15,841 bases of DNA from JBBRMQ01 sp038230775. GTDB lineage: Bacteria; Acidobacteriota; Thermoanaerobaculia; Gp7-AA8. Below are positions 8,724-15,749 of this stretch, piece by piece. A program made the position numbers and the translations under genes. The stretch spans positions 1-15,841 of the forward strand of contig JBBRMQ010000080.1 in NCBI GenBank assembly GCA_038230775.1, read 5' to 3'. Positions within the stretch are counted from its first letter, which is position 1, and every line of letters starts with the position of its first letter. The notes under the pieces were generated by a model, which ran no database searches, was not told the origin of the DNA, and saw only the letters and a program-made list of their open reading frames with translations.

Positions 8724-8786
8724 GTCGCGGGTCGGAGGTCGCAGGTCGGAAAACCGCCATGCGACCCGCGACCTCCGACCCGCGAC
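8724..8786. repeat. Inverted repeat, family D (gtcgcgggtcgg), at the murI 5' end
   Basis: Bases 8724-8748 pair with 8762-8786 over 25 bp with one mismatch, around a 13-base loop. Each arm is made of gtcgcgggtcgg-like words. It starts three bases after the response regulator stop and ends seven bases before the first conserved codon of murI. It therefore replaces the place where the murI ribosome site and start codon would normally be. Confidence 0.9.
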
Positions 8787-9592
8787 TTCGACCATCGGCA
8801 TCTTCGACTCCGGAGTGGGCGGGCTCACCGTCTTTCGCGAGATCGCCCGCTCCCTTCCGCATCACCCTCTCATCTACTTCGGCGACTCGGCCCGCGTGCC
8901 GTACGGGACGAAGTCGCCCGACATCGTGACGCGTTACTCGCTCGAGGCCGCGGATCATCTGCTCCGTCGCAACATCGGAATGCTCGTCGTGGCGTGCAAC
9001 ACCGCGACATCGGCGGCGCTGCCGGCGCTGCAGAAGGCGCTGAAGATTCCGGTGATCGGCGTCATCGAGCCCGGCGCGCGCGCGGCGGTGGCGAAAACGA
9101 AAGGCCGCGTCGGCGTGATCGCGACGGAGGGAACCGTTCGCTCGAAGGCGTATACGCGCGCCATTCACGCGATCGATCCGAAGATCGAAGTCATCGAAGC
9201 CGCCGCGCCGCTGTTCGTTGCGCTGGCGGAAGAGGGATGGGCAAACACGCACGTGGCGCGCGAGGTGGCGGAGATCTATCTCGAGCCCCTTCTCGACGCC
9301 GGCGTCGACACCCTGGTCCTCGGGTGCACCCACTATCCGATCCTGCGCGGCACGATCGAGCACGTGGTCGGCGACAAGGTGGCGATCGTGGACAGCGCGG
9401 AGACGACGGCGCAGCGCGTGCTCGAGCTCTGCGGGCCGATGGAAGGGACGGGCGGGCCGACGCACACCTTCCTGGTGACCGACGCCGCCGAGCGCTTCCG
9501 CCGGATCGCGAGCGACTTTCTCGAGCACGACATCGAGCGCCTCGAGCTCGTGAAGCTCTAGTGGAGTTCCAGTGAACGCTCTGCACAAGTGC

Positions 9593-9687
9593 AGGAACCC
9601 CTCATCCGCCCTTCGGGCACCTTCTCCCCGCACGCGGGGAGAAGGGCAACATAGAGAGGGTGGCCGAAGGCCGGGTGAGGGGTTCCT
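9593..9687. repeat. Intergenic dyad repeat, family A copy 2
   Basis: The outer arms aggaacccctca (9593-9604) and tgaggggttcct (9676-9687) are perfectly complementary. Inside, 9620-9631 pairs perfectly with 9634-9645 (ccttctccccgc, 2-base loop). The right part carries the ggccgaaggccgggtgagggg tail typical of the family. It lies between convergent murI and the serine hydrolase gene and may act as a two-way transcription barrier, though it lacks a T-run. The rest of the gap (9562-9592, 9688-9707) shows nothing else. Confidence 0.9.
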
Positions 9688-9707
9688 GGCTCTTGCGTAG
9701 ATCTTAC

Positions 9708-11177
9708 CTACGGCCGGCAGTTCGCCGGCTTCGGGAGCTCGTCCGCAGGCGTCATCACCGACTTCATGTCAACGTATTGCACTTTCGGCGGCATCGTCGG
9801 CGCCATCGTCATGTAGACCACCAGCGATCCGTGCTCGCATGTCAAGCGCCACTGTCCCCGTAGCCCGTTCTCCGCTTCGAATCCCGGATCCGATTTGCAT
9901 GCACCCTGCTTTGCTGCAATATCCGCAAGGCGCGCCTTGCGCACGTCGGCGGAGGTATCGAGGAAAAAGTTGTCGGCGAAGATTCGATCCGCAAGAGCCT
10001 GATCCCATCCTCCGATCAGCTTCGAGATGTCGTCTTTCGCCGCAAGCAATGCGGGCGATGGGGTGATGACTCTCTTCTGCAGGCCGTTCGCGAGCATCGC
10101 ATCGTAGACCTCGTCGTGCACTGCTCGCAGCGACGTGTACGTCAGATTGGTGAAGGAGATGATCCCCACGCCGTAATCGGGCAGCCAGGTCTCGTACGAA
10201 CCGAAGCCCGGCAGGCCGCCGCCGTGGCCGACGATGACGTTGAAGCGGCAATCGGCAGCGATGCGCAATCCGTAGCCGTACGAGGAAACGCTGAGCCGAT
10301 TCGCGATGCTCGTCGCCGAGCCGAAGCGCGACGCCTGCTGCATCTCCCGGGCGCTGGCGCGGCGGATCGGACCGCTCTCGGCATCGTCGCGAGCGGGGAA
10401 TGCATTCACCAGGAACGAGACGTACTTTAAGAGGTCGCTCGCCGTCGTCCACAAGCCGCCCATCGCGCCGAACGCACCGTGCGGGAGCAGGGGCTGCGCG
10501 ACGAACTGGTCGCCATCAAGGCGATAGCCATACGCGATCTTGTCTTTCGGCACGGACCCGACGTCGAATGTCGTCGACGTCATGCCGAGCGACGCGAGGA
10601 TGTTCTTCGTGACATAGGTCTTGTACGGCATTCCCGAGACGCGCTCGACGATCTGGCCGAGGATGGCGAAGCCGTAGTTGGAGTATTCGTAGGCGATGCC
10701 CGGCGTGTTCGAGAACGGGATGCCTGCGCGCATCCAGGCGCTGAGCGTCTCATTCGTCTGCGCCAGCTGCCGGTCTCCCCACGGATTGTCTTCGGGGAAT
10801 CCTTCCGAATGCGTCAGGAGATGCCGGATGGTGAGAATGGGCGAATCCTTCGTCGGATACTGAAGCCTCGCGAGCTCCGGGATGTAGTTCGAGACCGGAT
10901 CATCGAGCCGCAGTTTTCCCGCGTCGCGCAGCTTGAGGATCGACATCGCGGTAAAGCCCTTGGTCATCGATGCGATCCGGAACCGCGTGTCGTCGGTCAC
11001 GGGCGCGTTGTTCGCGACGTCGCGCAGTCCCGCGGTCTTCATGTACGCGAGCTTGCCGTCGACGACGATGCCGATGATGGCGCCGGGAACATGATTTTTC
11101 TTTACGGCATCGGTAAAGGCCGCATCGATGCGATCCGTCGGAATAGTGAGGGCGGCGGCGAGAAGGACTGCGATCAT
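9708..11177 (-). CDS. Exported serine hydrolase, class C beta-lactamase fold
   Basis: A 489-residue member of the beta-lactamase/penicillin-binding-protein-related hydrolases (PF00144 type). ATG 11177 gives a short signal-like segment, MIAVLLAAALTIPTDR. The catalytic triad of motifs is present: SMTK (S70, K73), YSN (Y165, N167) and HGG (H318), with LLTHSEGF and GAMGGLWTT between. About 130 residues after the hydrolase domain form an extra C-terminal domain with several Cys, ending ELPKPANCRP. Enzymes of this fold include esterases, D-aminopeptidases and peptidoglycan-acting enzymes as well as beta-lactamases, so antibiotic resistance should not be assumed. Its ATG overlaps the stop of an upstream 35-codon ORF (ATGA), so translation is probably coupled. 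The nearest purine-rich stretch (gggagag) is 11 bases from the ATG, rather far. It converges on murI. Confidence 0.92.
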   Translation of the reverse strand: MIAVLLAAALTIPTDRIDAAFTDAVKKNHVPGAIIGIVVDGKLAYMKTAGLRDVANNAPVTDDTRFRIASMTKGFTAMSILKLRDAGKLRLDDPVSNYIPELARLQYPTKDSPILTIRHLLTHSEGFPEDNPWGDRQLAQTNETLSAWMRAGIPFSNTPGIAYEYSNYGFAILGQIVERVSGMPYKTYVTKNILASLGMTSTTFDVGSVPKDKIAYGYRLDGDQFVAQPLLPHGAFGAMGGLWTTASDLLKYVSFLVNAFPARDDAESGPIRRASAREMQQASRFGSATSIANRLSVSSYGYGLRIAADCRFNVIVGHGGGLPGFGSYETWLPDYGVGIISFTNLTYTSLRAVHDEVYDAMLANGLQKRVITPSPALLAAKDDISKLIGGWDQALADRIFADNFFLDTSADVRKARLADIAAKQGACKSDPGFEAENGLRGQWRLTCEHGSLVVYMTMAPTMPPKVQYVDMKSVMTPADELPKPANCRP

Positions 11178-11281
11178 TTGAGGGAATTCTCTCCCGACAC
11201 CTGCACGCAATCGGAAGGCGTCGGAACCGCGGCGGAGGCGGTGGCCGCCACAAAGGCCAGAAGCGCAAGACCTCGTCTCAT
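11174..11281 (-). CDS. 35-residue signal-peptide mini-ORF overlapping the serine hydrolase start
   Basis: An ORF of 35 codons plus stop, starting at ATG 11281. It begins MRRGLALLAFVAATASAAV, a textbook signal peptide with two arginines, a hydrophobic core and an AxA-like cleavage site. A tail of about 16 residues with one Cys (PTPSDCVQVSGENSLK) follows. Its TGA overlaps the ATG of the hydrolase gene as ATGA, the usual sign of translational coupling. A perfect TATAAT lies 8 bases upstream of its ATG with no Shine-Dalgarno, matching the leaderless starts elsewhere in the window. It could be a real secreted micro-protein, a leader peptide that sets hydrolase translation, or the decayed remnant of a longer gene. 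I do not recognise the mature part. Confidence 0.55.
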   Translation of the reverse strand: MRRGLALLAFVAATASAAVPTPSDCVQVSGENSLK

Positions 11282-11295
11282 GGCGGCGCATTATA
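11282..11295 (-). promoter_or_regulatory. Perfect -10 box (TATAAT) before the mini-ORF and serine hydrolase
   Basis: On the minus strand TATAAT occupies 11295-11290, followed by eight bases (gcgccgcc) and ATG 11281. A transcript starting 6-7 bases after the box would have a leader of only one or two bases. The same 8-base spacing is seen at carA. No clear -35 is seen. Confidence 0.6.
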
Positions 11296-11310
11296 GAGTT
11301 GGGATTCCGT

Positions 11311-11360
11311 GTGTGGGCCGGCTTCAGCCGGCCATGACCGGCTGAAGCCGGTCCGCACAC
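11311..11360. repeat. Inverted repeat, family B copy 1 (ccggcttcagccgg)
   Basis: The left arm gtgtgggccggcttcagccg (from 11311) and the right arm ccggctgaagccggtccg followed by cacac (11338-11360) are inverted copies around atga. It sits in the divergent gap between the mini-ORF/serine hydrolase promoter and the permease gene, ending 12 bases before the permease ATG. A second, perfect copy is at 15678-15738. Confidence 0.88.
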
Positions 11361-11372
11361 CGAATCTCGACG

Positions 11373-12596
11373 ATGAACCTCCCTTTCGTAATCGCATGGC
11401 GTTATCTGAAACGCCCGACCGACGCGCTGGTCTCGGCCGTCGGCTTCGTCTCCATTCTCGGACTGGTGATCGGCGTGATGGCGCTCGTGATCTCGATGGC
11501 GCTCATGACCGGCTATCGACACGATCTCCAGGCGAAGCTGCTCGCCGGCAACGCGGAAGTGTTCGTGTATTCACTCGGCGGGCCGATGGCGGATACCAAT
11601 CAGGTCCTCGGCACGATCCGCGCGACGCCCGGTGTGGCCGAGGCATCGCCGGTTCTGTTTCAGCACGCGCTCGTCACGACGGAGCGTAACTCGACCGGTG
11701 CGGAAGTCATGGTCAAGGGTGTGGAACCGTCGCGCGCGCGGACCTCGTCGATGCTGGGCAAGATCGTGTCGTCGCGCGGCACGTTCGAGACAACGGAAGG
11801 GGAGGCTGGCGTTTCTGTCGGCCGATATCTCGCGACGAAGCTCGGCGTCACTTTCGGCTCATCGATCAGCGTGACCGTGCCTTCGGACAACAGCGGCAGC
11901 TTCATGCCGCGCAGTGCGTCGTTCGTCGTGACCAACGTCTACGACACCGGCTTCTACGAGTTCGATGCGCGCTGGCTGTTCATCGACCTGCATGATGCGC
12001 AGCGCCTGGTCAACGCACCCTCCTCCGCGAATCTCGTCGAGGTCAAGCTGGTGCCGAACGCTTCGCTGGACAACGTCACGCAGGAGATCGACCGTCGCAC
12101 CGCGCATAAGTACGCCGTAAGCGACTGGCGGCAGATGAACAGTCAGCTCTTCTCGATGCTCAAGATCCAGCAGCTCGTGCTCTTCGTGGTGATCGGGCTG
12201 ATCGTCTTCGTGTCGACGTTCAACATCGTGTCGACGCTCATCATGACGGTGCACGAGAAGCGAAAAGAGATCGGCATCCTCACGTCGATGGGAGCGGAAT
12301 CGCGCGTGATCGGCAGGATCTTTCTCTGGTACGGCTCGATGGTCGGCTTCATCGGCACCGCGCTCGGCATCCTCATCGGCGTGCTGGTGTGCTGGGTCCT
12401 GACGACGTTTCACCTGGTGTCGTTCCCGCCCGACATCGCCGAGGTGTATTTCGTGTCCTCGATTCCATTCGTGACGCGCCCCGTGGACCTCGGCATCATC
12501 GCCGGCTTCTCGCTGCTGGTGTCCTTTCTGGCGACGATCGTTCCGTCACTGCGCGCAGCGAAGGTCAATCCAGTCGAAGGGTTGCGGCACGAATAG
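11373..12596 (+). CDS. LolC/LolE-type ABC transporter permease
   Basis: A 407-residue inner-membrane protein of the lipoprotein-releasing permease family. Four membrane segments are readable, at about residues 21-48, 266-293, 316-343 and 370-395. The large periplasmic domain of the MacB-core type lies between the first and second. Family hallmarks are the N-terminal FVIAWRYLKRP, the first-segment GLVIGVMALVISMALMTGY, the cytoplasmic HEKRKEIGILTSMGA coupling motif, and the C-terminal LRAAKVNPVEGLRHE. LolC and LolE with ATPase LolD hand outer-membrane lipoproteins to LolA. No lolD gene is in the window, so the ATPase must be encoded elsewhere, and this single permease may act as a homodimer. 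ATG 11373 coincides with the start of homology; the ribosome site is poor. Assignment to the family is firm; LolC and LolE are not distinguishable here. Confidence 0.93.
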   Translation: MNLPFVIAWRYLKRPTDALVSAVGFVSILGLVIGVMALVISMALMTGYRHDLQAKLLAGNAEVFVYSLGGPMADTNQVLGTIRATPGVAEASPVLFQHALVTTERNSTGAEVMVKGVEPSRARTSSMLGKIVSSRGTFETTEGEAGVSVGRYLATKLGVTFGSSISVTVPSDNSGSFMPRSASFVVTNVYDTGFYEFDARWLFIDLHDAQRLVNAPSSANLVEVKLVPNASLDNVTQEIDRRTAHKYAVSDWRQMNSQLFSMLKIQQLVLFVVIGLIVFVSTFNIVSTLIMTVHEKRKEIGILTSMGAESRVIGRIFLWYGSMVGFIGTALGILIGVLVCWVLTTFHLVSFPPDIAEVYFVSSIPFVTRPVDLGIIAGFSLLVSFLATIVPSLRAAKVNPVEGLRHE

Positions 12597-12598
12597 GT

Positions 12599-12739
12599 GC
12601 CCCTCATCCGCGCTTCGCGCACCTTCTCCCCGCACGCGGGGAGAAGGGCTACGAACGTCACCATCTCGCGCATTTTGGGGTTCGTAGCCCCTCGCCCCCA
12701 CGCAGCGGGGAGAGGGTGGCCGAAGGCCGGGTGAGGGGC
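12599..12739. repeat. Intergenic dyad repeat, family A copy 3 (double unit)
   Basis: Two family A units in opposite orientation. The outer arms gcccctca (12599-12606) and tgaggggc (12732-12739) match, as do the inner arms gggctacgaac (12646-12656) and gttcgtagccc (12680-12690). The left unit has a perfect 12-bp hairpin (12622-12633 with 12636-12647). The block fills the gap between the convergent permease and methyltransferase genes. The bases after it (12740-12767) show nothing else clear. Confidence 0.9.
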
Positions 12740-12767
12740 TGCCGCCGGCTGAATGTGGCGGCGGGCT

Positions 12768-13832
12768 TCAGCTTGCCCTCCGGCGACCAATCCATCGTAG
12801 CGGTGCGGTGATCGCGCGCCCGATGCGGAAACTCAGGCTCTTCTCGACACCATCGAGAACCTTCTTCACGTCCGTCGCGACGCCCGTCCAGTGCCCGACG
12901 GTATCCGCAAGCCGCGCCTTCTCGATTTCGTGCAACTCGCGCTGATGCTGCAGCGAAGTCTCGAGCAGTGCGATGTGCTCCTGATGCCTCATCCGCTCGT
13001 CTGCGAGCAGTGCGATGTGTTCCTGATGCCTCATCCGCTCGTCTGCGAGCAGCAGCTCCTCGGTGGATCTCAAGTTGGTGTTCTCGATCCGCACGAGCTC
13101 CGCGGCGATGCCCTCGATCGTCAGATCGGCGATGGGCAGGTGCTCGAGGCGCGCGCGATACTCGCCGAGCGACGCGAGGTTGCGGTCGGGAACGACGCGC
13201 AGATTCAGGAGCGCGAGACCGCTGGCGCGGACTGCCTCGATAAACTCGGTGAGCCGCATCCGGTTGAGTGAGATCTGTCCGAACAGGTAGTCGTCGAGCG
13301 AGGTCTCCGCCAAAGGGTGATCGGGAATCGAGCGGAGGATCTTGGCGCGCAGCTGTTCCGCTTCGCCCCACAGGTGCTCCCACGGCTCGTGGGGGAGATG
13401 CGATCCGGACGACGAGTAGTAGAGCGGATCGGTGAAGATCGCGATGCGGCCGGCATTCTCCACGAGCGCCGCGCAGGCGCGAAGCGATCGTGGCAGATCG
13501 CCGACGTGTTCGAACACGTTGTTGGACAGGACGAGATCGAAGCGGCGGCCGAGTGTGGTGGCGTCTTCGATCGCGATCTGATGCATCGAGAAGCTCGGCT
13601 CCAGATTCATTTGCGCGCATGCAGCGCGCAGCGCCGAGGCGGTTTGCGGAGCGACGTCGATGCCGACGACCTCGCGTGCTCCGTGGCGCAAACACCAGAG
13701 CATCTCGGTCCCGGCTCCGGAGCCGGCGACGAGCACGCTCTTGCCTGCGGGATCGGCGATCGGCGTCAGAAAGTGATCGCAGTGCTGCTGACCATCGAGA
13801 ATGAAGCTGAGCCGATGCTCTTCCGAATCCAT
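12768..13832 (-). CDS. SAM-dependent methyltransferase with coiled-coil tail
   Basis: A 354-residue protein. The N-terminal class I methyltransferase domain has the SAM-binding loop VLVAGSGAGTE (residues 33-43), VVGIDVAP for motif II, and FDLVLSNNVFEHVGD for the motif IV/V region. After a linker, a long charged helix (about 240-320) looks like a coiled coil and contains a 14-residue unit, ADERMRHQEHIALL, twice in a row (263-290). The C-terminus, SFRIGRAITAPLRWIGRR, resembles the tail on many glycan-synthesis glycosyltransferases and methyltransferases, so a sugar or polysaccharide substrate is plausible but unproven. ATG 13832 overlaps the carA stop as TGATG, so the gene is probably translated by coupling to carA. 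It has no obvious ribosome site of its own. The substrate cannot be read from sequence. Confidence 0.88.
   Translation of the reverse strand: MDSEEHRLSFILDGQQHCDHFLTPIADPAGKSVLVAGSGAGTEMLWCLRHGAREVVGIDVAPQTASALRAACAQMNLEPSFSMHQIAIEDATTLGRRFDLVLSNNVFEHVGDLPRSLRACAALVENAGRIAIFTDPLYYSSSGSHLPHEPWEHLWGEAEQLRAKILRSIPDHPLAETSLDDYLFGQISLNRMRLTEFIEAVRASGLALLNLRVVPDRNLASLGEYRARLEHLPIADLTIEGIAAELVRIENTNLRSTEELLLADERMRHQEHIALLADERMRHQEHIALLETSLQHQRELHEIEKARLADTVGHWTGVATDVKKVLDGVEKSLSFRIGRAITAPLRWIGRRRAS
12963..13046. repeat. 42-bp tandem duplication inside the methyltransferase gene
   Basis: Bases 12963-13004 and 13005-13046 are identical except for one C/T. Each encodes the same 14 residues (ADERMRHQEHIALL), exactly two heptads, so the duplication keeps coiled-coil register. 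Partial similarity continues at the edges (the next bases again read gagcag). Confidence 0.95.
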
Positions 13833-14932
13833 CAGCGCCGGACGAACTGCTGCATCAGCGCGATGAAGTCGGTGAAGAGATAGAACGAATCGTGCGGTCC
13901 CGGTGCGGACTCGGGGTGATACTGCACCGCGAACACGGCCTCCGAGCGATGGCGGAAGCCTTCCAGCGTCTGATCGTTCAGGTTGATGTGCGTGAACTCG
14001 ACGTCGCGATCGCGCAGCGAGTCGGGATCGACCGCGAAGCCGTGATTCTGCGCCGTGATCTCCACCCGTCCGTTCCGCAGGTCCTTCACCGGATGGTTCC
14101 CGCCGCGATGGCCGAACTTCAGCTTGTACGTCTTGCCGCCTAACGCCAGTCCGAGAAGCTGGTGCCCGAGGCAGATGCCAAAGAGCGGGACTTTGCCGAT
14201 CATCTTGCGAATGTTGTCCTGCGCGTACGTCACCGGCTCCGGATCGCCGGGGCCGTTCGACAGCACGACCCCGTCGTAATTGCGCGAGAGGATCTGGTCG
14301 GCCGGCGTCGTCGCGGGATAGACGTCGACCTCGCAGTTCTGTTGTGTGAGCTGCCGCAGGATGTCACGCTTGACGCCGTAGTCGTAGACGGCGACGCGAT
14401 GCTCCTTCTTCGCCGGCCGTTCCTGGAACGCATACATCGAATCCGTGCTGACTCTCTGCACCAGGTCGAGGCCTGACATCGACGGCGCGCGGCGAAGCTC
14501 GGCGACGATGTCGTCCACCGATCGTTCTGTCTTGCCCGTGATCATGCCGCGCATCGCGCCCTCGTTGCGGATCTTGCGCGTGAGCGCCCGGGTGTCCACG
14601 CCGTCGATGGCGCTGATGTTGTGCTTGACGAGGTAGTCGCCAAGGGACATCTGGGAGTGCCAGCTGGAAGGCTCGGCGACCGCATCGCGAACGACGAGTC
14701 CCGCCACTTGCGGCCGCGCGCTCTGCTCGACGAGCGCTTCGACGCCGTAGTTGCCGATGTGCGGGTACGTCATCACCACGATCTGAAAGCGGTACGAGGG
14801 ATCGGTGGCGATCTCCTGATATCCGGTAAGCGAAGTGTTGAACACGACTTCTCCGATCGATTCAGCGCTCGATCCGAAGGATTCGCCTGAATAGGTGGTC
14901 CCGTCTTCGAGAACCAGGCGGGCAGCGGGCAT
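13832..14932 (-). CDS. carA: Carbamoyl-phosphate synthase small (glutaminase) subunit
   Basis: A 366-residue protein that hydrolyses glutamine and passes ammonia to CarB, feeding arginine and pyrimidine synthesis. The N-terminal half carries the CPSase small-chain domain (LVLEDGTTYSGESFG, FNTSLTGYQEI, TYPHIGNYGV, DGVDTRALTRKIR). The C-terminal half is a class I glutaminase with C254 in GICLGHQLLGLA and H339/E341 in QYHPESAPGPHDS, so the triad is complete. The RGGNHPV and NHGFAVD motifs are also present. Length is normal or slightly short. carB is not adjacent; the next gene in the unit is the methyltransferase. ATG 14932 has no Shine-Dalgarno but has TATAAT 8 bases upstream, shared with the divergent tpm promoter. 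Identification is secure. Confidence 0.97.
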   Translation of the reverse strand: MPAARLVLEDGTTYSGESFGSSAESIGEVVFNTSLTGYQEIATDPSYRFQIVVMTYPHIGNYGVEALVEQSARPQVAGLVVRDAVAEPSSWHSQMSLGDYLVKHNISAIDGVDTRALTRKIRNEGAMRGMITGKTERSVDDIVAELRRAPSMSGLDLVQRVSTDSMYAFQERPAKKEHRVAVYDYGVKRDILRQLTQQNCEVDVYPATTPADQILSRNYDGVVLSNGPGDPEPVTYAQDNIRKMIGKVPLFGICLGHQLLGLALGGKTYKLKFGHRGGNHPVKDLRNGRVEITAQNHGFAVDPDSLRDRDVEFTHINLNDQTLEGFRHRSEAVFAVQYHPESAPGPHDSFYLFTDFIALMQQFVRR

Positions 14933-14954
14933 GTGCGGACATTATATTAGACGC
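14933..14954. promoter_or_regulatory. Overlapping divergent -10 elements of carA and tpm
   Basis: Only 22 bases separate the two divergent start codons. Minus-strand TATAAT (14946-14941) lies 8 bases before the carA ATG. Plus-strand TATATT (14943-14948) lies 6 bases before the tpm ATG. The two hexamers share four base pairs (14943-14946). Neither gene has a ribosome site, so both mRNAs should be leaderless or nearly so. Bidirectional promoters with overlapping, near-palindromic -10 elements have been described as widespread in bacteria. Confidence 0.65.
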
Positions 14955-15665
14955 ATGCTTCCATGGCTGCTTCTGATCGCGACGATCGCGCTGCCGCCGA
15001 AGCCCGATCACTACGTGACGGATCGCGCCGGCGTTCTGCCGAACGCCGCCGCGCTCAACGAGAAGCTCGCGACCTTCGAGCGCCAGACGTCCGATCAGAT
15101 TCTCGTCTACGTCGATCAACGTCTGCCCGCTGACACCACGATCGAAGAGATGGGCAGCGAGGCGATGCGGCAATGGGGCGTCGGGCAGAAGGGGAAGGAC
15201 AACGGGGCGATCCTCTTCGTTTTCGTCGCCGATCGCAAGATGCGCATCGAGGTGGGCTATGGCCTCGAAGGATCGCTGACCGACGGCAAATCGAAGTGGA
15301 TCACCCGCACCGTCATCAAGCCGGCGTTTCAGAAGGGCAATTTTGCGGTCGGCATCAACAACGGCGTCGATGCCATCCTCGCGACCGTCCGCGGCGAGCC
15401 GTACCGGGGAAGTGGGGAGACCGTTGCAAAGCCCAAACGACTCACCCTGGCGGGCTGGGTCGTGTCGATCATCTTCTTCGGCATTTTCGCGTTCATCATT
15501 TTCATGCAGTTCTTCGGAAGAAGGCTCGGCTGGGTCAAATCCTCGGGATCGCCTGGCTGGATCAGTGATAGCTCGTCATCGTCGTCCGATTCGTCCTCAT
15601 CATCGTCGGACTTCTCGGGCGGTGGCGGCGACGGAGGTGGGGGCGGTTCGAGCGACAGCTGGTAG
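14955..15665 (+). CDS. TPM-domain (YgcG-type) membrane protein
   Basis: A 236-residue protein. ATG 14955 opens a short signal-like segment (MLPWLLLIATIALPP). A TPM domain follows (about 17-140) with DRAGVLPN near its start, and then WGVGQKGKDNGAILFVF and RIEVGYGLEGSLTDG, which identify the family. A single membrane segment lies at about 166-188 (AGWVVSIIFFGIFAFIIFMQ). The remainder is a low-complexity tail: two Ser-Asp blocks (SDSSSSSSDSSSSSS), a Gly stretch (SGGGGDGGGGGSS) and the terminal SDSW. Gly-rich tails are usual in this family; the Ser/Asp part is less so. Some TPM proteins are phosphatases or photosystem II repair factors, but the bacterial YgcG type is mostly uncharacterised. No LemA gene is adjacent. 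A leaderless start is likely. An in-frame extension back to 14895 runs into carA and is not supported. Confidence 0.9.
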   Translation: MLPWLLLIATIALPPKPDHYVTDRAGVLPNAAALNEKLATFERQTSDQILVYVDQRLPADTTIEEMGSEAMRQWGVGQKGKDNGAILFVFVADRKMRIEVGYGLEGSLTDGKSKWITRTVIKPAFQKGNFAVGINNGVDAILATVRGEPYRGSGETVAKPKRLTLAGWVVSIIFFGIFAFIIFMQFFGRRLGWVKSSGSPGWISDSSSSSSDSSSSSSDFSGGGGDGGGGGSSDSW

Positions 15666-15677
15666 TGGCGCGGCTTC

Positions 15678-15738
15678 TGTGTGAGGACCGGCTTCAGCCG
15701 GTCGGTCCGCGTGACCGGCTGAAGCCGGTCCTCACACA
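15678..15738. repeat. Perfect inverted repeat, family B copy 2
   Basis: Bases 15678-15703 and 15713-15738 are perfectly complementary over 26 bp around a 9-base loop. The core is ccggcttcagccgg, as in the copy at 11311-11360. It lies between convergent tpm and the right-edge gene, starting 13 bases after the tpm stop and ending 12 bases before the stop codon of the other gene. Confidence 0.93.
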
Positions 15739-15749
15739 CAGGCGCAAGA

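Noticed and set aside
9708..11177. An antibiotic-resistance beta-lactamase
   Set aside because: The SxxK, YxN and HxG motifs are shared by esterases and peptidases of the same fold. Nothing in the sequence or context points specifically to beta-lactam hydrolysis.
11178..11522. An in-frame extension of the serine hydrolase upstream of ATG 11177
   Set aside because: It reads through repeat family B and into the divergent permease gene, and its sequence has no domain. ATG 11177 opens a plausible signal segment and overlaps the mini-ORF stop.
12963..13046. A direct repeat that could be taken for a CRISPR array
   Set aside because: There are only two 42-bp copies with no spacer, and they lie in frame in a coding region.
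12658..13695. A 345-codon minus-strand frame overlapping the methyltransferase
   Set aside because: The translation is dominated by Arg and Ala with no domain and reads through repeat family A. The other frame holds clear methyltransferase motifs.
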